Of a stretch of DNA of 64,000 bases, positions 42,679 to 51,674 are shown in pieces. The notes beneath the pieces are model-generated. The model did no database searches, had not been told where the DNA came from, and was given only the letters and a program-made list of their open reading frames with translations. The translations under genes and the position numbers were made by a program. Numbering within the stretch: the first letter of the stretch is position 1; the number at the start of each line of letters is the position of its first letter. The DNA is from Streptosporangium pseudovulgare (lineage in GTDB: Bacteria > Actinomycetota > Actinomycetes > Streptosporangiales > Streptosporangiaceae), in contig NZ_BMQJ01000002.1 in assembly GCF_014648055.1 (NCBI RefSeq), positions 434,001-498,000 of the forward strand, read 5' to 3'.

Positions 42679-43662
42679 TCACCCTCCGCCCTTGAAGGAG
42701 CACTGCTCGCCCAGTCCCAGGATCTCCTTGACCGATCCCAGCGGGTGGATCTTGTCGAGGATGCAGACCTGGTCGACGCTGTTGGACACGCCGGGCAGTC
42801 CGCTCGCGGCCCGGGCCACGGCCGAAGGGTCCGCGCCCGCCCTGATCCGGGCGCGGAAAGACTCGGGCATGTCCCCGGGGTGTATCGCCTTCACGAGCTC
42901 GGGATGGTCGTCCTCGTTCTGCCGCCGGAAGTCCTCCCAGGCCTGTCGCCGGTCCTGGAAGGCGACGCCCTCCACCTCGGGCCGGGCCTCCAGCGTCCGC
43001 CGGAGGTTCTCCCGTTCCGTCTCGGTGATCCCGCGGCCTTCGCAGCCCGGAAAGGGATCGCCGTCCTTGCAGAGGAAGACCGAGACCTCGGGCGTCCCGG
43101 ACGGCGCCGTGCCGCTCATGGTCATGGCGACGATGCTCTCCTGCGGCCCGGAGGAGAGGGAGACGAGCCGTGTCACCCCGAAGGCCGTCGCGGCGACGGC
43201 CAGGGCGACGGCGACGGTCCTGATCGGGCCCTTCCCGAAGGCGCGGCGGGACCGTGGCGCGGGCAGGGGACGGTGATCATCCCCTACGGTCTCCGCCGAG
43301 TCGGCCGGATCGGTGACCCGTTCTCTCCACCGCAGCGCGACCGCCCGGCGGCGCAGGACCGACCGGGAGCCGTTGAGCACGCAGGTCCTGACGTAGGCGA
43401 GCGTCGTGACGCCGGGCCGCCACGTGCCGTGCAGCCGGGCGAACACGTCCTGCACCACGTCCTCGGCCGTCTCCCGGTCGCCGACGAGCAGTACGGCGAG
43501 CCGGACCAGGCTGAGCCGGTGGTCGCGGTAGAAGGCGACGAGCTCGGTGCCGGCGTGTAAGGCTGGAGGAGCCGGCACCGAATGTGCCCGCTCCTCCAGT
43601 CGTAAGATTTCACCATCCATGCCCTGAGAACGCGCGCCCCCGCCGATCCGCTGCTTCTTCAC
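42679..43662 (-). CDS. Fused ECF sigma region 2 - TM - FtsX-like extracellular domain protein
   Basis: 327 residues from GTG 43662 (ATG 43620 is an alternative). Residues about 40-120 are a SigE-type sigma-70 region 2: LVAFYRDHRLSLVRLAVLLV, RETAEDVVQDVFARLHGTW, LAYVRTCVLNGSRSVLRRRA. There is no region 4. After a short linker comes a TM helix (VAVALAVAATAFGVTRLV), then an FtsX-type extracellular domain: VSVFLCKDGDPFPGC, LEARPEVEGVAFQDRRQAWE, AIHPGDMPESFRARI, GLPGVSNSVDQ. It could be a natural membrane-tethered sigma-like sensor or an in-frame deletion joining a sigma gene to its neighbour. No stop or frame break is seen. Confidence 0.75.
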   Translation of the reverse strand: MKKQRIGGGARSQGMDGEILRLEERAHSVPAPPALHAGTELVAFYRDHRLSLVRLAVLLVGDRETAEDVVQDVFARLHGTWRPGVTTLAYVRTCVLNGSRSVLRRRAVALRWRERVTDPADSAETVGDDHRPLPAPRSRRAFGKGPIRTVAVALAVAATAFGVTRLVSLSSGPQESIVAMTMSGTAPSGTPEVSVFLCKDGDPFPGCEGRGITETERENLRRTLEARPEVEGVAFQDRRQAWEDFRRQNEDDHPELVKAIHPGDMPESFRARIRAGADPSAVARAASGLPGVSNSVDQVCILDKIHPLGSVKEILGLGEQCSFKGGG

Positions 43663-43680
43663 CCGAGATGATCCGCGGAT

Positions 43681-45285
43681 TCACGGGCTCACGGGCTCGC
43701 TCAGGGGAAAGTACTCGAACCAGTCGAAGTCCGCCGGGTTCCGGGTCGCCTCCGGGCCGCCCGCGGCGTACATGCCGATGTAGGCGCCGGTGAAGCCGCC
43801 CGCGACGGTCGTGCTGAGCACCCGCCCGTCCACCGCGTCACCGAGGGGCAGCCACCGCCCGGGGGTCGTGGCGTAGCGCATCCGGTACTCCTGGCCCCTC
43901 GCCTCCACCCCGAGGAACAGCCTGCCGCCGGGCACCGGGGCCGTGGCGAGCACCTCGTCGGCGCCGGCGTGCCGGCGGACCACCTCCAGGCCGCGCGCCG
44001 ACAGAACGTAGCGGATGTGGAAGTCGTCGTTCTGCATCAGCACCAGGCCCGCGCACCCGTCCCCCGCCGGGGTGAAGTCGAGGGCGGTGTGCGCGGCGAA
44101 GTCGCGGTGGCACTGCCTGCGCGCCACCAGGCTCGGCGCGGCCCGCTCGGCGAGGGTCCGCGGGCCCGGCCGCAGCCTCAGGTGGCCGGGCCGCTCGGTC
44201 AGGCTCCAGTACGGCTCGCGCGGGGTGCGCAGGTGGTTCCAGCACGGCGCGAGCCGTTCCGCGTCGAAGTTGTCGCAGACGGGTTCGGCGGGCCAGCGGT
44301 GCTCGGGCAGGCCCGGCGCGGCCGCCTCGGGTTCGACCTGCTCGGCGAGCGGCCAGCCGTCCTCCCAGCGCACCCGGGTCAGGAAGGTCTCCCGGCCCAG
44401 GTTGTAGTGGTATCCGCCGTAGGGGCGCATCGCCAGCAGCACCATCCACCACTCGCCGTCGGCGGTCCGCACGAGGTCGCCGTGGCCGGTCCCGACGATC
44501 GGGTGGCCGAGGCCGAGGTGGCGGTGGGTGAGGATCGGGTTGCGGGGGTTGCCGCGGTACGGCCCGGCGACGTCGTCCGAGCGGGCGACGGTCACGGCGT
44601 GGTCGTGCGCGGTGCCGCCCTCGGCGATCAGCAGGTGGTAGTGGCCGTCGACCTTGTAGAGGTGCGGGCCCTCGGCCCAGACGGTGTCCTTGAGCGCGCC
44701 GTCCCACAGCACGGTCTCCTCGCCGGTGAGGGTCATCGTGCCGAGGTCGAGCCGGCGCAGGAAGATCTCCGTGTGGCCGAGGTCGTTCGTGGGGCGGGTC
44801 GCGGTGACCCAGGCGGTCCCGTCGTCGTCGAAGAACAGCGACGGGTCGAAGGCGCGGGGCAGGTCCAGCGGGTACGGCTCGCTCCACGGGCCCGCCGGGT
44901 CGGTCGCGGTGACCACGAAGTTCTCCAGGCCGGCCTCCGGCGGCCCGTCGACCAGCGTGGTGATCATGTAGAAGACGCCCTCGTGGTGCCGGAGCGTCGG
45001 GGCGTAGATCCCGCCGCTGGGCTTGGTCCCGTCGAGCGGGAGCTGGGAGGGGCGGTCCAGGACGTGGCCCAGCGGCCGCCAGTGCACCAGGTCGCGGCTG
45101 TGGAACACCGGCACCCCGGGGAACCACTCGAAGCTCGACGTGACCAGGTAGTAGTCGTCGCCGACCCGGCAGATCGAGGGGTCGGGGTGGAAGCCGGGGA
45201 GGATCGGGTTGGCGAACGTCCTCGCCGCGCCCGCCGTACCGAGAACGCCCGCCGTACCCGTCGCGCCCGGACCGCCCGCCGTCAC
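43681..45285 (-). CDS. Glycoside hydrolase family 43 (xylosidase/arabinofuranosidase type)
   Basis: 534 residues from GTG 45285, overlapping the GH5 stop (GTGA). Five-bladed propeller GH43 signature FANPILPGFHPDPSICRVGD with the catalytic base Asp, DYYLVTSSFEWFPGVPVFHS, and WAEGPHLYKVDGHYHLLIAE containing the general-acid Glu. A C-terminal beta-sandwich (DUF1349-like, from about 330) follows, as in subfamily GH43_11. No signal peptide, so it acts on imported oligosaccharides. Operon with GH5. Confidence 0.9.
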   Translation of the reverse strand: MTAGGPGATGTAGVLGTAGAARTFANPILPGFHPDPSICRVGDDYYLVTSSFEWFPGVPVFHSRDLVHWRPLGHVLDRPSQLPLDGTKPSGGIYAPTLRHHEGVFYMITTLVDGPPEAGLENFVVTATDPAGPWSEPYPLDLPRAFDPSLFFDDDGTAWVTATRPTNDLGHTEIFLRRLDLGTMTLTGEETVLWDGALKDTVWAEGPHLYKVDGHYHLLIAEGGTAHDHAVTVARSDDVAGPYRGNPRNPILTHRHLGLGHPIVGTGHGDLVRTADGEWWMVLLAMRPYGGYHYNLGRETFLTRVRWEDGWPLAEQVEPEAAAPGLPEHRWPAEPVCDNFDAERLAPCWNHLRTPREPYWSLTERPGHLRLRPGPRTLAERAAPSLVARRQCHRDFAAHTALDFTPAGDGCAGLVLMQNDDFHIRYVLSARGLEVVRRHAGADEVLATAPVPGGRLFLGVEARGQEYRMRYATTPGRWLPLGDAVDGRVLSTTVAGGFTGAYIGMYAAGGPEATRNPADFDWFEYFPLSEPVSP

Positions 45286-46655
45286 CGGGCCGCCAGGTTG
45301 GCGGCGAGCAGTTCGAGCAGGGGTTCGCGGCGGACGCAGGCCGGCAGCGCGAAGGAGTCGGCCAGCGCGACCAGTTCCTCGTCGGACAGGCCGCGGAACA
45401 GCGAGGCGTACTCCGGCAGCATGGCCTGGGCGATGAGGATGTGCCGGATGAGGTCGTCGGTCTGGTACCGGGCGCCCCACGGGTAGGGGTCCCAGCCGGG
45501 GAACTCGGTCTCCAGGAGCGCGTGCAGCGGCGCGAGGATGTCGGCGGACTCCTCCATGGTGGAGCCCCACCGGTCGGCGCCGAGCCGCGTCTTCTTCGCG
45601 ATGAACGGCCCGAACCGCTCCATGTACGGACCCGCGGCGTGCACCAGCCCCTGGAGCCCGACGTCCTTGTAGGTCCACAGGGACCAGCCCGCCTCGTGGG
45701 CGTCGTAGATGTCGAGCTGGTCGCGCAGGATCTGGTACCGCTGCTCGTCCACGGCGGGGTCGCCGGTGTAGACGGGGCCGAACTCCCCGACCCACAGCGG
45801 CGTGCCGGTCTGGCGCTGGAAGGCGGTGCGCCGCTCGAAGGTCCGCTCCAGCTGTTCGCGGTCCACCCACTCGCCCCGGGTGCGGCCGGGGTACGGCCCA
45901 CCGTGCGCGAACCCGGCCAGGGCGTAGTCGTGGCAGACGAAGACGGTGTTCTCGTAGACCTCCCGGAAGACGGAGAAGTCGGTGGAGTAGGTGTTGCCGT
46001 CGAGGAACAGCACGTGGCCGGGGTCGACCGCGCGGACGGCCTTGACCAGGCGGTCGTAGAACGGCCCGACGACCGTTCCCGTGGGGTCGGCGGGCTCGTT
46101 GACCGGGTTGTAGCCGGCCACCCACCGGTGGTCGCGGTAGCGGTCGGCGATCGCCTCCCACAGGTGCACCACCCGGTCCTGGAAGTGCCGGTGCCGCCAG
46201 AACGACGCGATGTGGGTGGGGTTGTCGGAGTGCCAGTGCTGGTTCTGCGCCCCGGGCAGCGCGTGCAGGTCGATGACGCTGTAGATGCCGTGCTCGCCGA
46301 GCAGGTCGACGACGCGGTCGAGGTGGCGGAATCCCCGTTCGACGACCTCCATCGGGCGGTCGTCGGACTCCAGGTGATGGTAGTTCACCGGGATGCGCAC
46401 GCAGTTGACGCCGAGGGAGGCCAGCAGCGCCGCGTCGCCGGGGCCGAAGAAGGAGGTCAGCAGCCGGTCGAAGAACAGCTCGGCCCGGTCCTCCCCCAGC
46501 GCCTCACCCACCGCGCGGCGCATCTCCGACTCGGTGGAGGGGTAGCCGGTGATGAAGTTCTCCATGTTCAGCCAGCCCCCGAGGCCGACGCCGCGCAGCC
46601 GTACCGCGGCGCCCTCCGGGTCGACGAGCCGGGATCCGGAGACACGCAGGGTCAT
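45282..46655 (-). CDS. Glycoside hydrolase family 5 (cellulase-type)
   Basis: 457 residues from ATG 46655 (AAGGAG 5 bases upstream). (beta/alpha)8 signature: RLRGVGLGGWLNMENF, LGVNCVRIPVNYHH, VIDLHALPG, acid/base Glu in AGYNPVNEPADP and nucleophile Glu in LWVGEFGPVY. No signal peptide, so intracellular. Likely a beta-glucosidic or beta-1,3-glucan oligosaccharide hydrolase. LacI-type operators lie 57-87 bases upstream. Confidence 0.9.
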   Translation of the reverse strand: MTLRVSGSRLVDPEGAAVRLRGVGLGGWLNMENFITGYPSTESEMRRAVGEALGEDRAELFFDRLLTSFFGPGDAALLASLGVNCVRIPVNYHHLESDDRPMEVVERGFRHLDRVVDLLGEHGIYSVIDLHALPGAQNQHWHSDNPTHIASFWRHRHFQDRVVHLWEAIADRYRDHRWVAGYNPVNEPADPTGTVVGPFYDRLVKAVRAVDPGHVLFLDGNTYSTDFSVFREVYENTVFVCHDYALAGFAHGGPYPGRTRGEWVDREQLERTFERRTAFQRQTGTPLWVGEFGPVYTGDPAVDEQRYQILRDQLDIYDAHEAGWSLWTYKDVGLQGLVHAAGPYMERFGPFIAKKTRLGADRWGSTMEESADILAPLHALLETEFPGWDPYPWGARYQTDDLIRHILIAQAMLPEYASLFRGLSDEELVALADSFALPACVRREPLLELLAANLAAR

Positions 46656-46711
46656 GGATTCTCCTTGTGCGACGGTCGCCGTCCGCCGAGCGGGCGCCGA
46701 AAGCGGTTCTT

Positions 46712-46742
46712 TGAAACTTTCATGAGACAATTGAAGTTTTCA
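46712..46742. promoter_or_regulatory. Two LacI-type operators upstream of the GH5-GH43 operon
   Basis: TGAAACTTTCA (46712-46722) and TGAAGTTTTCA (46732-46742), centres 20 bases apart, two helical turns. The first, with its flanks, is identical over TCATGAAAGTTTCAAAGA (minus strand) to 51458-51475. Confidence 0.7.
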
Positions 46743-46827
46743 GAGCCGGGCGATACGCGGAACACGCATATCACTCGAATGATCCGTTCGGGTGGAACCG
46801 CGGGCATGGCGCACCGGGCGGGCGGTG

Positions 46828-46845
46828 AGCCGAAAGGTTTCGGCT
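46828..46845. promoter_or_regulatory. Inverted repeat before the LacI gene
   Basis: AGCCGAAA-GG-TTTCGGCT ends 12 bases before the LacI start, a plausible autoregulatory operator related to the TGAAA..TTTCA sites. Confidence 0.55.
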
Positions 46846-46857
46846 ACACTCCTGGGC

Positions 46858-47880
46858 ATGCCAGCGAAGAGGCGGGTGACGATCGCCCTCATCGCCGAGG
46901 AGGCGGGGGTTTCCGTCCCCACGGTGTCCAAGGTCATCAACGGCCGGCCGGAGGTCGCCGCCGAGACCCGGCGGCGGGTCGAACGGCTGCTGCACAAGCA
47001 CGGCTACCGGCGGCGCGTCAGCCAGAGCGACGGGCCGGCCGGGCTGATCGACCTGGTCTTCTCCGAGATCGAGAGCCCGTGGGCGATGGAGATCGTCCGG
47101 GGCGCCGAGACGGCCGCCCGCGAGGCCGACGCCGGCATCGTGGTCTCGGTGCTGCACACGCACGCCGGTCCCGGCCGTGACTGGCTGGAGCGCATCGCGG
47201 CCCGCCGTACCGACGGCGTGGTCGTCGTCGCCTCGAAGCTGTCCGCCACGCTGCAGGGGCAGCTCAACGCCCGCGCGACGCCGTTCGCCGTCGTCGACCC
47301 GGAGGGCGAGCCCGCGCCGGGCGTCACCTCGGTCGGCGCGACCAACTGGAACGGCGGGCTGGCCGCCACCCGGCACCTGCTGGAGCTGGGGCACCGCAGG
47401 ATCGGGATGATCGGCGGACCGGCCGACATGCTGTGCAGCCGGGCCAGGATCGACGGCTACCGCGCGGCGCTGGAGACCGCGGGCGTGGCCGTCGCGCCGG
47501 AGCTGATCCGCCACGGCGACTTCCTGGTCGACTCCGGCCGCGACCACGGGCACTCGCTGCTGTCCCTGGACGATCCGCCCACCGCCATCTTCGCCGGCAG
47601 CGACATGCAGGCGTTCGGGGTGTTCGAGGCCGCCCGGCGGCGCGGCCTGCGCGTCCCGGACGACCTCAGCGTGGTCGGCTTCGACGACCTGCCGCTGGCG
47701 CGCTCGGCCTGGCCGCCGCTGACCACCGTCCGCCAGCCCCTTCAGGACATGGCGGCCGCGGCCACCCGGATGGTCCTGGCCATGGGGCGGGGCGAGCCGT
47801 CGCAGGCCCGGCGCGTGGAGCTGGCCACCGAGCTCGTCGTGCGCGAGAGCACCGCGCCGCCCCGGGCCGAGCGGGGCTGA
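46858..47880 (+). CDS. LacI-family carbohydrate-responsive repressor
   Basis: 340 residues from ATG 46858. HTH (about 6-28: VTIALIAEEAGVSVPTVSKV), hinge (RRRVERLLHKHGYRRR), periplasmic-binding-like sensor with GATNWNGGLAATRHLLELGH and FAGSDMQAFGVFEAARRRG. Divergent from GH5-GH43 and followed by a convergent ABC importer. Operators of the TGAAAGTTTCA type upstream of both units point to this regulator. Confidence 0.93.
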   Translation: MPAKRRVTIALIAEEAGVSVPTVSKVINGRPEVAAETRRRVERLLHKHGYRRRVSQSDGPAGLIDLVFSEIESPWAMEIVRGAETAAREADAGIVVSVLHTHAGPGRDWLERIAARRTDGVVVVASKLSATLQGQLNARATPFAVVDPEGEPAPGVTSVGATNWNGGLAATRHLLELGHRRIGMIGGPADMLCSRARIDGYRAALETAGVAVAPELIRHGDFLVDSGRDHGHSLLSLDDPPTAIFAGSDMQAFGVFEAARRRGLRVPDDLSVVGFDDLPLARSAWPPLTTVRQPLQDMAAAATRMVLAMGRGEPSQARRVELATELVVRESTAPPRAERG

Positions 47881-47988
47881 GGCGCCCGCGGGAGCGTCAT
47901 GCCCCGGGGCCGCGGGGGCCGCGCCGTACTCCGGTTCCGTCCGTCCCGGGGCGCCCGGGAGGGTGCCGTGTCCCCGATCCACCGGCCG

Positions 47989-48840
47989 TCAGCCCTTCAT
48001 CGCGCCGGCGGTCAGGCCGCTGACGAGCCGGCGCTCGGCCAGGGCGTAGAACGCCAGCGCCGGCACCATCGCGACGGTGACGTAGGCCAGGACGCGCGCC
48101 CACTCGGTGGCGTACTGCCCCTGGAACTGCTGGACGCCGAGCGGGAGGGTCCACCAGGAGGGGTCGTTGAAGACGACCAGCGGCAGCATGAAGTTGTTCC
48201 AGCTCCCCACGACCGCGAGCACCGACACGGTCGCCAGCGCCGGGCGGGCCATCGGCAGCAGGATCTTCCAGAAGAACCCGAACGCGCCGCACCCGTCGAG
48301 CGTCGCCGCCTCCTCGATCTCCCCCGGGATGCCCCGGAAGAAGCCGCGCAGGATGATGATCGTCATCGGCAGGCCGAAGGCGGCCTGCGGCAGCACGACC
48401 CCCAGCGGGTTGTCCAGCAGGCCGGCGGCCCGCAGCAGGACGAACAGCGGCAGGATCGCCACCGCGAACGGGAACATCAGCCCGACCGTGAAGATCGTGA
48501 AGAACAGTTCCCGCCCCCGGAAGGCGAACCGGGCGAAGACGAAGGCGGCCAGCGCCGACACGCCGACGACCACGAACGTCGTGGCCAGCGCGATGAGAAC
48601 GCTGTTGCCGAGCTGGCGCCAGAACGACGGGGCGGTCAGGACGTCGGCGTAGTTGGAGAAGACCCACGGCGACGGCAGGCCGACGGGGTTGGTGGACAGC
48701 TGGACGGTGTCCTTGAACCCGCCGAGCAGGCCGAAGGCGATCGGCACGATGACGAACGCCCCGACCGTCACGGCGATCGCGTGCAGCCCCAGGGACCGCG
48801 GCCGGGCTCCGGCGCGGGAGGGGGCGGGCCGCCGGTTCAA
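47989..48840 (-). CDS. Sugar ABC transporter permease (MalG-type)
   Basis: 283 residues. TTG 48840 overlaps the MalF-type stop (TTGA) and has GGAG 6 bases upstream. Six TM segments and the EAA loop EIEEAATLDGCGAFGFFWKI with following PMARPAL. Partners: MalF-type permease and binding lipoprotein. No ATPase gene in the locus, so a shared MsiK-like ATPase is inferred. Confidence 0.91.
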   Translation of the reverse strand: MNRRPAPSRAGARPRSLGLHAIAVTVGAFVIVPIAFGLLGGFKDTVQLSTNPVGLPSPWVFSNYADVLTAPSFWRQLGNSVLIALATTFVVVGVSALAAFVFARFAFRGRELFFTIFTVGLMFPFAVAILPLFVLLRAAGLLDNPLGVVLPQAAFGLPMTIIILRGFFRGIPGEIEEAATLDGCGAFGFFWKILLPMARPALATVSVLAVVGSWNNFMLPLVVFNDPSWWTLPLGVQQFQGQYATEWARVLAYVTVAMVPALAFYALAERRLVSGLTAGAMKG

Positions 48841-49850
48841 CGCTGGCTCCGCATGGCGGTGATGGCTCCCTCGGTGTCGCGGCGCATGACGTACCGCTGG
48901 TAGACGAGTGCGAAGACGAGGCTGACCGCGAACATCACGACGCTGATCGCGTTGGCGTAGCCGACCTGGTAGCGCTTGAAGCCGAACTGGAACATCGTGA
49001 CGGCCATGGTCTCGGAGGAGTGGGCCGGTCCCCCGCCGGTGAGGACCCAGACCAGGTCGAACAGCTGGATCGCCCCGATGACGGACAGGAAGACGCTGAT
49101 CCGGATCGTCGGCCCGAGCAGCGGCAGCGTGACGTACCGGAACACCTGCCAGCTCCCCGCGCCGTCGATCTGCGCCGCCTCGGTCACCTCGTGCGGGATG
49201 CCCTGGCGGCCGGTCAGGTAGAGGATCATGTGGAAGCCGAAGTACTTCCAGGTCATCACCAGGAAGAGGGACGGCATGACGGTGGACGGGTCGGAGAGCC
49301 AGCCCGACTCCAGCCCCACCGTCCCCAGCACGAGGTTCGCCAGGCCGCCGTCCGGGGACAGGATCATCGAGAACAGCACCCCGGTGATCACCTCGGAGAG
49401 GATGTACGGGGCGAAGAAGATCATCCGGTAGACGGCCCGGCCGCGCATGCGCTGGTTGAGCAGCATGGCGACGCCGAGGGCGAACGGGAGCTGGACCACC
49501 AGCGACAGGACGATCAGCACCGCGCCGCGCCACAGGTCGCCGAGGAAGACCTCGTCGGCGAACATCCGCTCGAAGTTGGCCGTCCCGACGAAGTCGTCCG
49601 GGAGGCCGCGCAGGCCGTTCCACTTGAAGACGCTCGTGTAGATCGCCACGAGGATCGGGGCCAGGACCAGCAGGCCGAACAGCAGCAGGGCCGGGAGCAG
49701 GAACGCCGCGATCGTCAGCCGGCCCCGGAGCCGGTGCCCGCGCGGCGGCCGGGGCGCCGCCGCCCCGGCCGCCGCCGTGGCGGCCGGGGACGGCGCCCGC
49801 CGCTCCCCTGGCGGGGGCGCGAGCCGGGAGGTGTCTTGCGCCGCCCTCAT
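48837..49850 (-). CDS. Sugar ABC transporter permease (MalF-type)
   Basis: 337 residues. Long Pro/Ala/Gly-rich cytoplasmic N-terminus, TM helices from about 45, EAA loop VTEAAQIDGAGSWQVFRYVTLP. Starts one base after the binding-protein stop. Confidence 0.91.
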   Translation of the reverse strand: MRAAQDTSRLAPPPGERRAPSPAATAAAGAAAPRPPRGHRLRGRLTIAAFLLPALLLFGLLVLAPILVAIYTSVFKWNGLRGLPDDFVGTANFERMFADEVFLGDLWRGAVLIVLSLVVQLPFALGVAMLLNQRMRGRAVYRMIFFAPYILSEVITGVLFSMILSPDGGLANLVLGTVGLESGWLSDPSTVMPSLFLVMTWKYFGFHMILYLTGRQGIPHEVTEAAQIDGAGSWQVFRYVTLPLLGPTIRISVFLSVIGAIQLFDLVWVLTGGGPAHSSETMAVTMFQFGFKRYQVGYANAISVVMFAVSLVFALVYQRYVMRRDTEGAITAMRSQR

Positions 49851-51137
49851 CTACTCGGACTTCGCCGTCTCGGTGATGGCCTGCGCGACCTGCTCGGGCG
49901 TCTTCTTGCCCGCGATCAGCTCGGCGACGCTGTCGTTGACCTCCTGCCCGACGGCCGGTGGGTAGGCCTGGTCGAGGTAGAGCTGGAAGCCGCTCGCCGA
50001 CGACAGCGCCCTGGCCACCGTCGCCAGGTTCGGGTCCTTGACGGCGTCCTCGGCGCCCTTCAGCACCGGCAGGACCGCCCCGGACGCCACCACGTCGCGG
50101 TGGTTCTTCGCCTCGGAGATGAACTTCAGGAAGTCGAGCGCCTCGGCGGGCGCGTCCGTGCCGACGGCGTACCCGCCGCCGCCGCCGAAGGCGTCCGTCA
50201 CCTTGCCCGCCCCGCCCTCGACGGCCGGGAAGGGGAAGAAGCCGAGGTCGTCACCGAGGCCCTTGCCCGCCTCGTTCTCCACCGACGGCGCCCACTGGCC
50301 CATCAGCTCCATCGCCGCCTTGCCGTTGCCGACGAGCGCGGCCTGGCCGTCGGGGGTGTTGTACGCGGCGCCGAGGAAGCCCTTCTGGAACGGGTCGAGG
50401 TCGGCGAGCTCCTTCAGACGCCGGCCGGCCTCCACGAAGGGGGGCTTGGTGAAGTCGTGGTCGGTCGCCGCCTGCTGCAGGGCGGCCAGGCCGCCGATCC
50501 GCATGGCGAGGTAGGCCCAGTAGTAGTGGCCGGGCCACTTCTCCTTGCCGGCCAGGGCGATCGGGGTGATGCCGGCCGCCTTGAGCTTCTTGACGGTGTC
50601 GACGTAGGCCGACCAGGTGGCGGGCGGCTCGGTGACGCCCGCCTTGGCGAACAGCGCCTTGTTGTACCAGAAGCCGACCATGCCGATGTCCGCCGGGATG
50701 GCGTAGGTCTTCCCGTCGACCTGGTACGGCTGCAGCGCGGCCGGGGTGAACGAGCCCATCCAGGACGCGGCGTCGGCGCTCAGGTCCTTGACCAGCCCGG
50801 CGTCCACCTGCTGCTTCAGGACGCCGCCACCCCAGGTGGTGAAGAGGTCGGGCGTCTTGCCCGACTGGTTCAGCGTCGTCATCCGGGCCTTGAACGCCTC
50901 GTTCTCGATGGGGAGGTTCTTGATGACGACGTTCGGGTGCTGCTTCTGGTACTCGGTGGCCATGCGCGCCAGGAAGGACTTCAGCGGTTCGGTGGTCCCG
51001 ATGTTCCACCACTCGACCGTGACCTTCCCCCCGCTCCCGGAGGCGGCCTTCGGCTCCCCGTCGCCTCCGCCGCCGCATCCTCCGAGGAGGAGTGTGGCCG
51101 CGACCAGGGCTGCCGCGCTTCGCCGTCCCAACGACAT
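49851..51137 (-). CDS. Sugar-binding lipoprotein of the ABC importer
   Basis: 428 residues from ATG 51137 (AAGGGA upstream). Lipobox LLLGGC with Cys21, then a Gly/Ser linker. Family 1 extracellular binding protein: VEWWNIGTTEPLKSFLARMA, PDLFTTWGGGVLKQQVDAG, YAIPADIGMVGFWYNKALF, AMELMGQWAPS. Captures oligosaccharides for the permeases downstream. A TGAAAGTTTCG operator lies 102 bases upstream. Confidence 0.92.
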   Translation of the reverse strand: MSLGRRSAAALVAATLLLGGCGGGGDGEPKAASGSGGKVTVEWWNIGTTEPLKSFLARMATEYQKQHPNVVIKNLPIENEAFKARMTTLNQSGKTPDLFTTWGGGVLKQQVDAGLVKDLSADAASWMGSFTPAALQPYQVDGKTYAIPADIGMVGFWYNKALFAKAGVTEPPATWSAYVDTVKKLKAAGITPIALAGKEKWPGHYYWAYLAMRIGGLAALQQAATDHDFTKPPFVEAGRRLKELADLDPFQKGFLGAAYNTPDGQAALVGNGKAAMELMGQWAPSVENEAGKGLGDDLGFFPFPAVEGGAGKVTDAFGGGGGYAVGTDAPAEALDFLKFISEAKNHRDVVASGAVLPVLKGAEDAVKDPNLATVARALSSASGFQLYLDQAYPPAVGQEVNDSVAELIAGKKTPEQVAQAITETAKSE

Positions 51138-51239
51138 CACAGTGGTTCCCTTCCTCGTCTCTCCGGGGGTCGTGCGGGGGCTCCGGACCTGGCCGGCGCC
51201 GGACGGACCCGCCCGGCGCCACCGCCGCACCACTGTTGC

Positions 51240-51250
51240 TGAAAGTTTCG
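51240..51250. promoter_or_regulatory. LacI-type operator before the importer operon
   Basis: TGAAAGTTTCG, one base from the perfect palindrome TGAAAGTTTCA. Position fits the importer promoter. Confidence 0.65.
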
Positions 51251-51459
51251 ATATTTGCCCGATATTTTCTGGGGCGGCGCCGACGTTACATCGGCGTGAC
51301 GGCCGGATCAACGGTCGTTGTCGAGACGTTATGGGGTCATCTCCGCACCGCCGCGGGACGGATTCGCGGCGCCGTACGGCCTCCCAGCTCAGGGGCCTTC
51401 CCCACGGCGCCCCGGGAGGACGGCTCCGGCCACGGGGGCCGAAAATCCCGGGTGGGTCA

Positions 51460-51470
51460 TGAAAGTTTCA
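51460..51470. promoter_or_regulatory. Distal LacI-type operator
   Basis: Perfect TGAAAGTTTCA, 210 bases upstream of the site at 51240. Could allow looping or mark a second promoter. Confidence 0.6.
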
Positions 51471-51558
51471 AAGACCGGACGGCGCGAGCCGGTCCCACCT
51501 CCGCCGGGCCGCGGTCGTGTCGCGGCCCGGCGGGTGCGGGGCCGGTACCGACCTGTTA

Positions 51559-51645
51559 TCCGTGGCCACCACGGAGGCGGCCCGCGCCCCCGATGCGGGA
51601 TGCTGTGACCACGGCGATCGGACAGGCGGGACATCCTGTCCGATC
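51559..51645. promoter_or_regulatory. Leader element, copy A (two inverted repeats)
   Basis: TCCGTGG-CCA-CCACGGA (51559-51575) and GATCGGACAGG / CCTGTCCGATC (51616-51626, 51635-51645). Between them GCTGTGACCACGGCGATCGG is shared exactly with copy B at about 55238-55257. Confidence 0.6.
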
Positions 51646-51674
51646 GCGCACCCATACCGACAGGAGTGATGACC

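Larger units (their letters stand above)
51138..51674. other. 537-bp regulatory region between importer and DUF1801 gene
   Basis: No gene. It contains a LacI-type site at 51240-51250, a second at 51460-51470, and a leader copy (51551-51670) homologous to the region before the flavin-oxidase-like gene at 55308. Confidence 0.6.
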
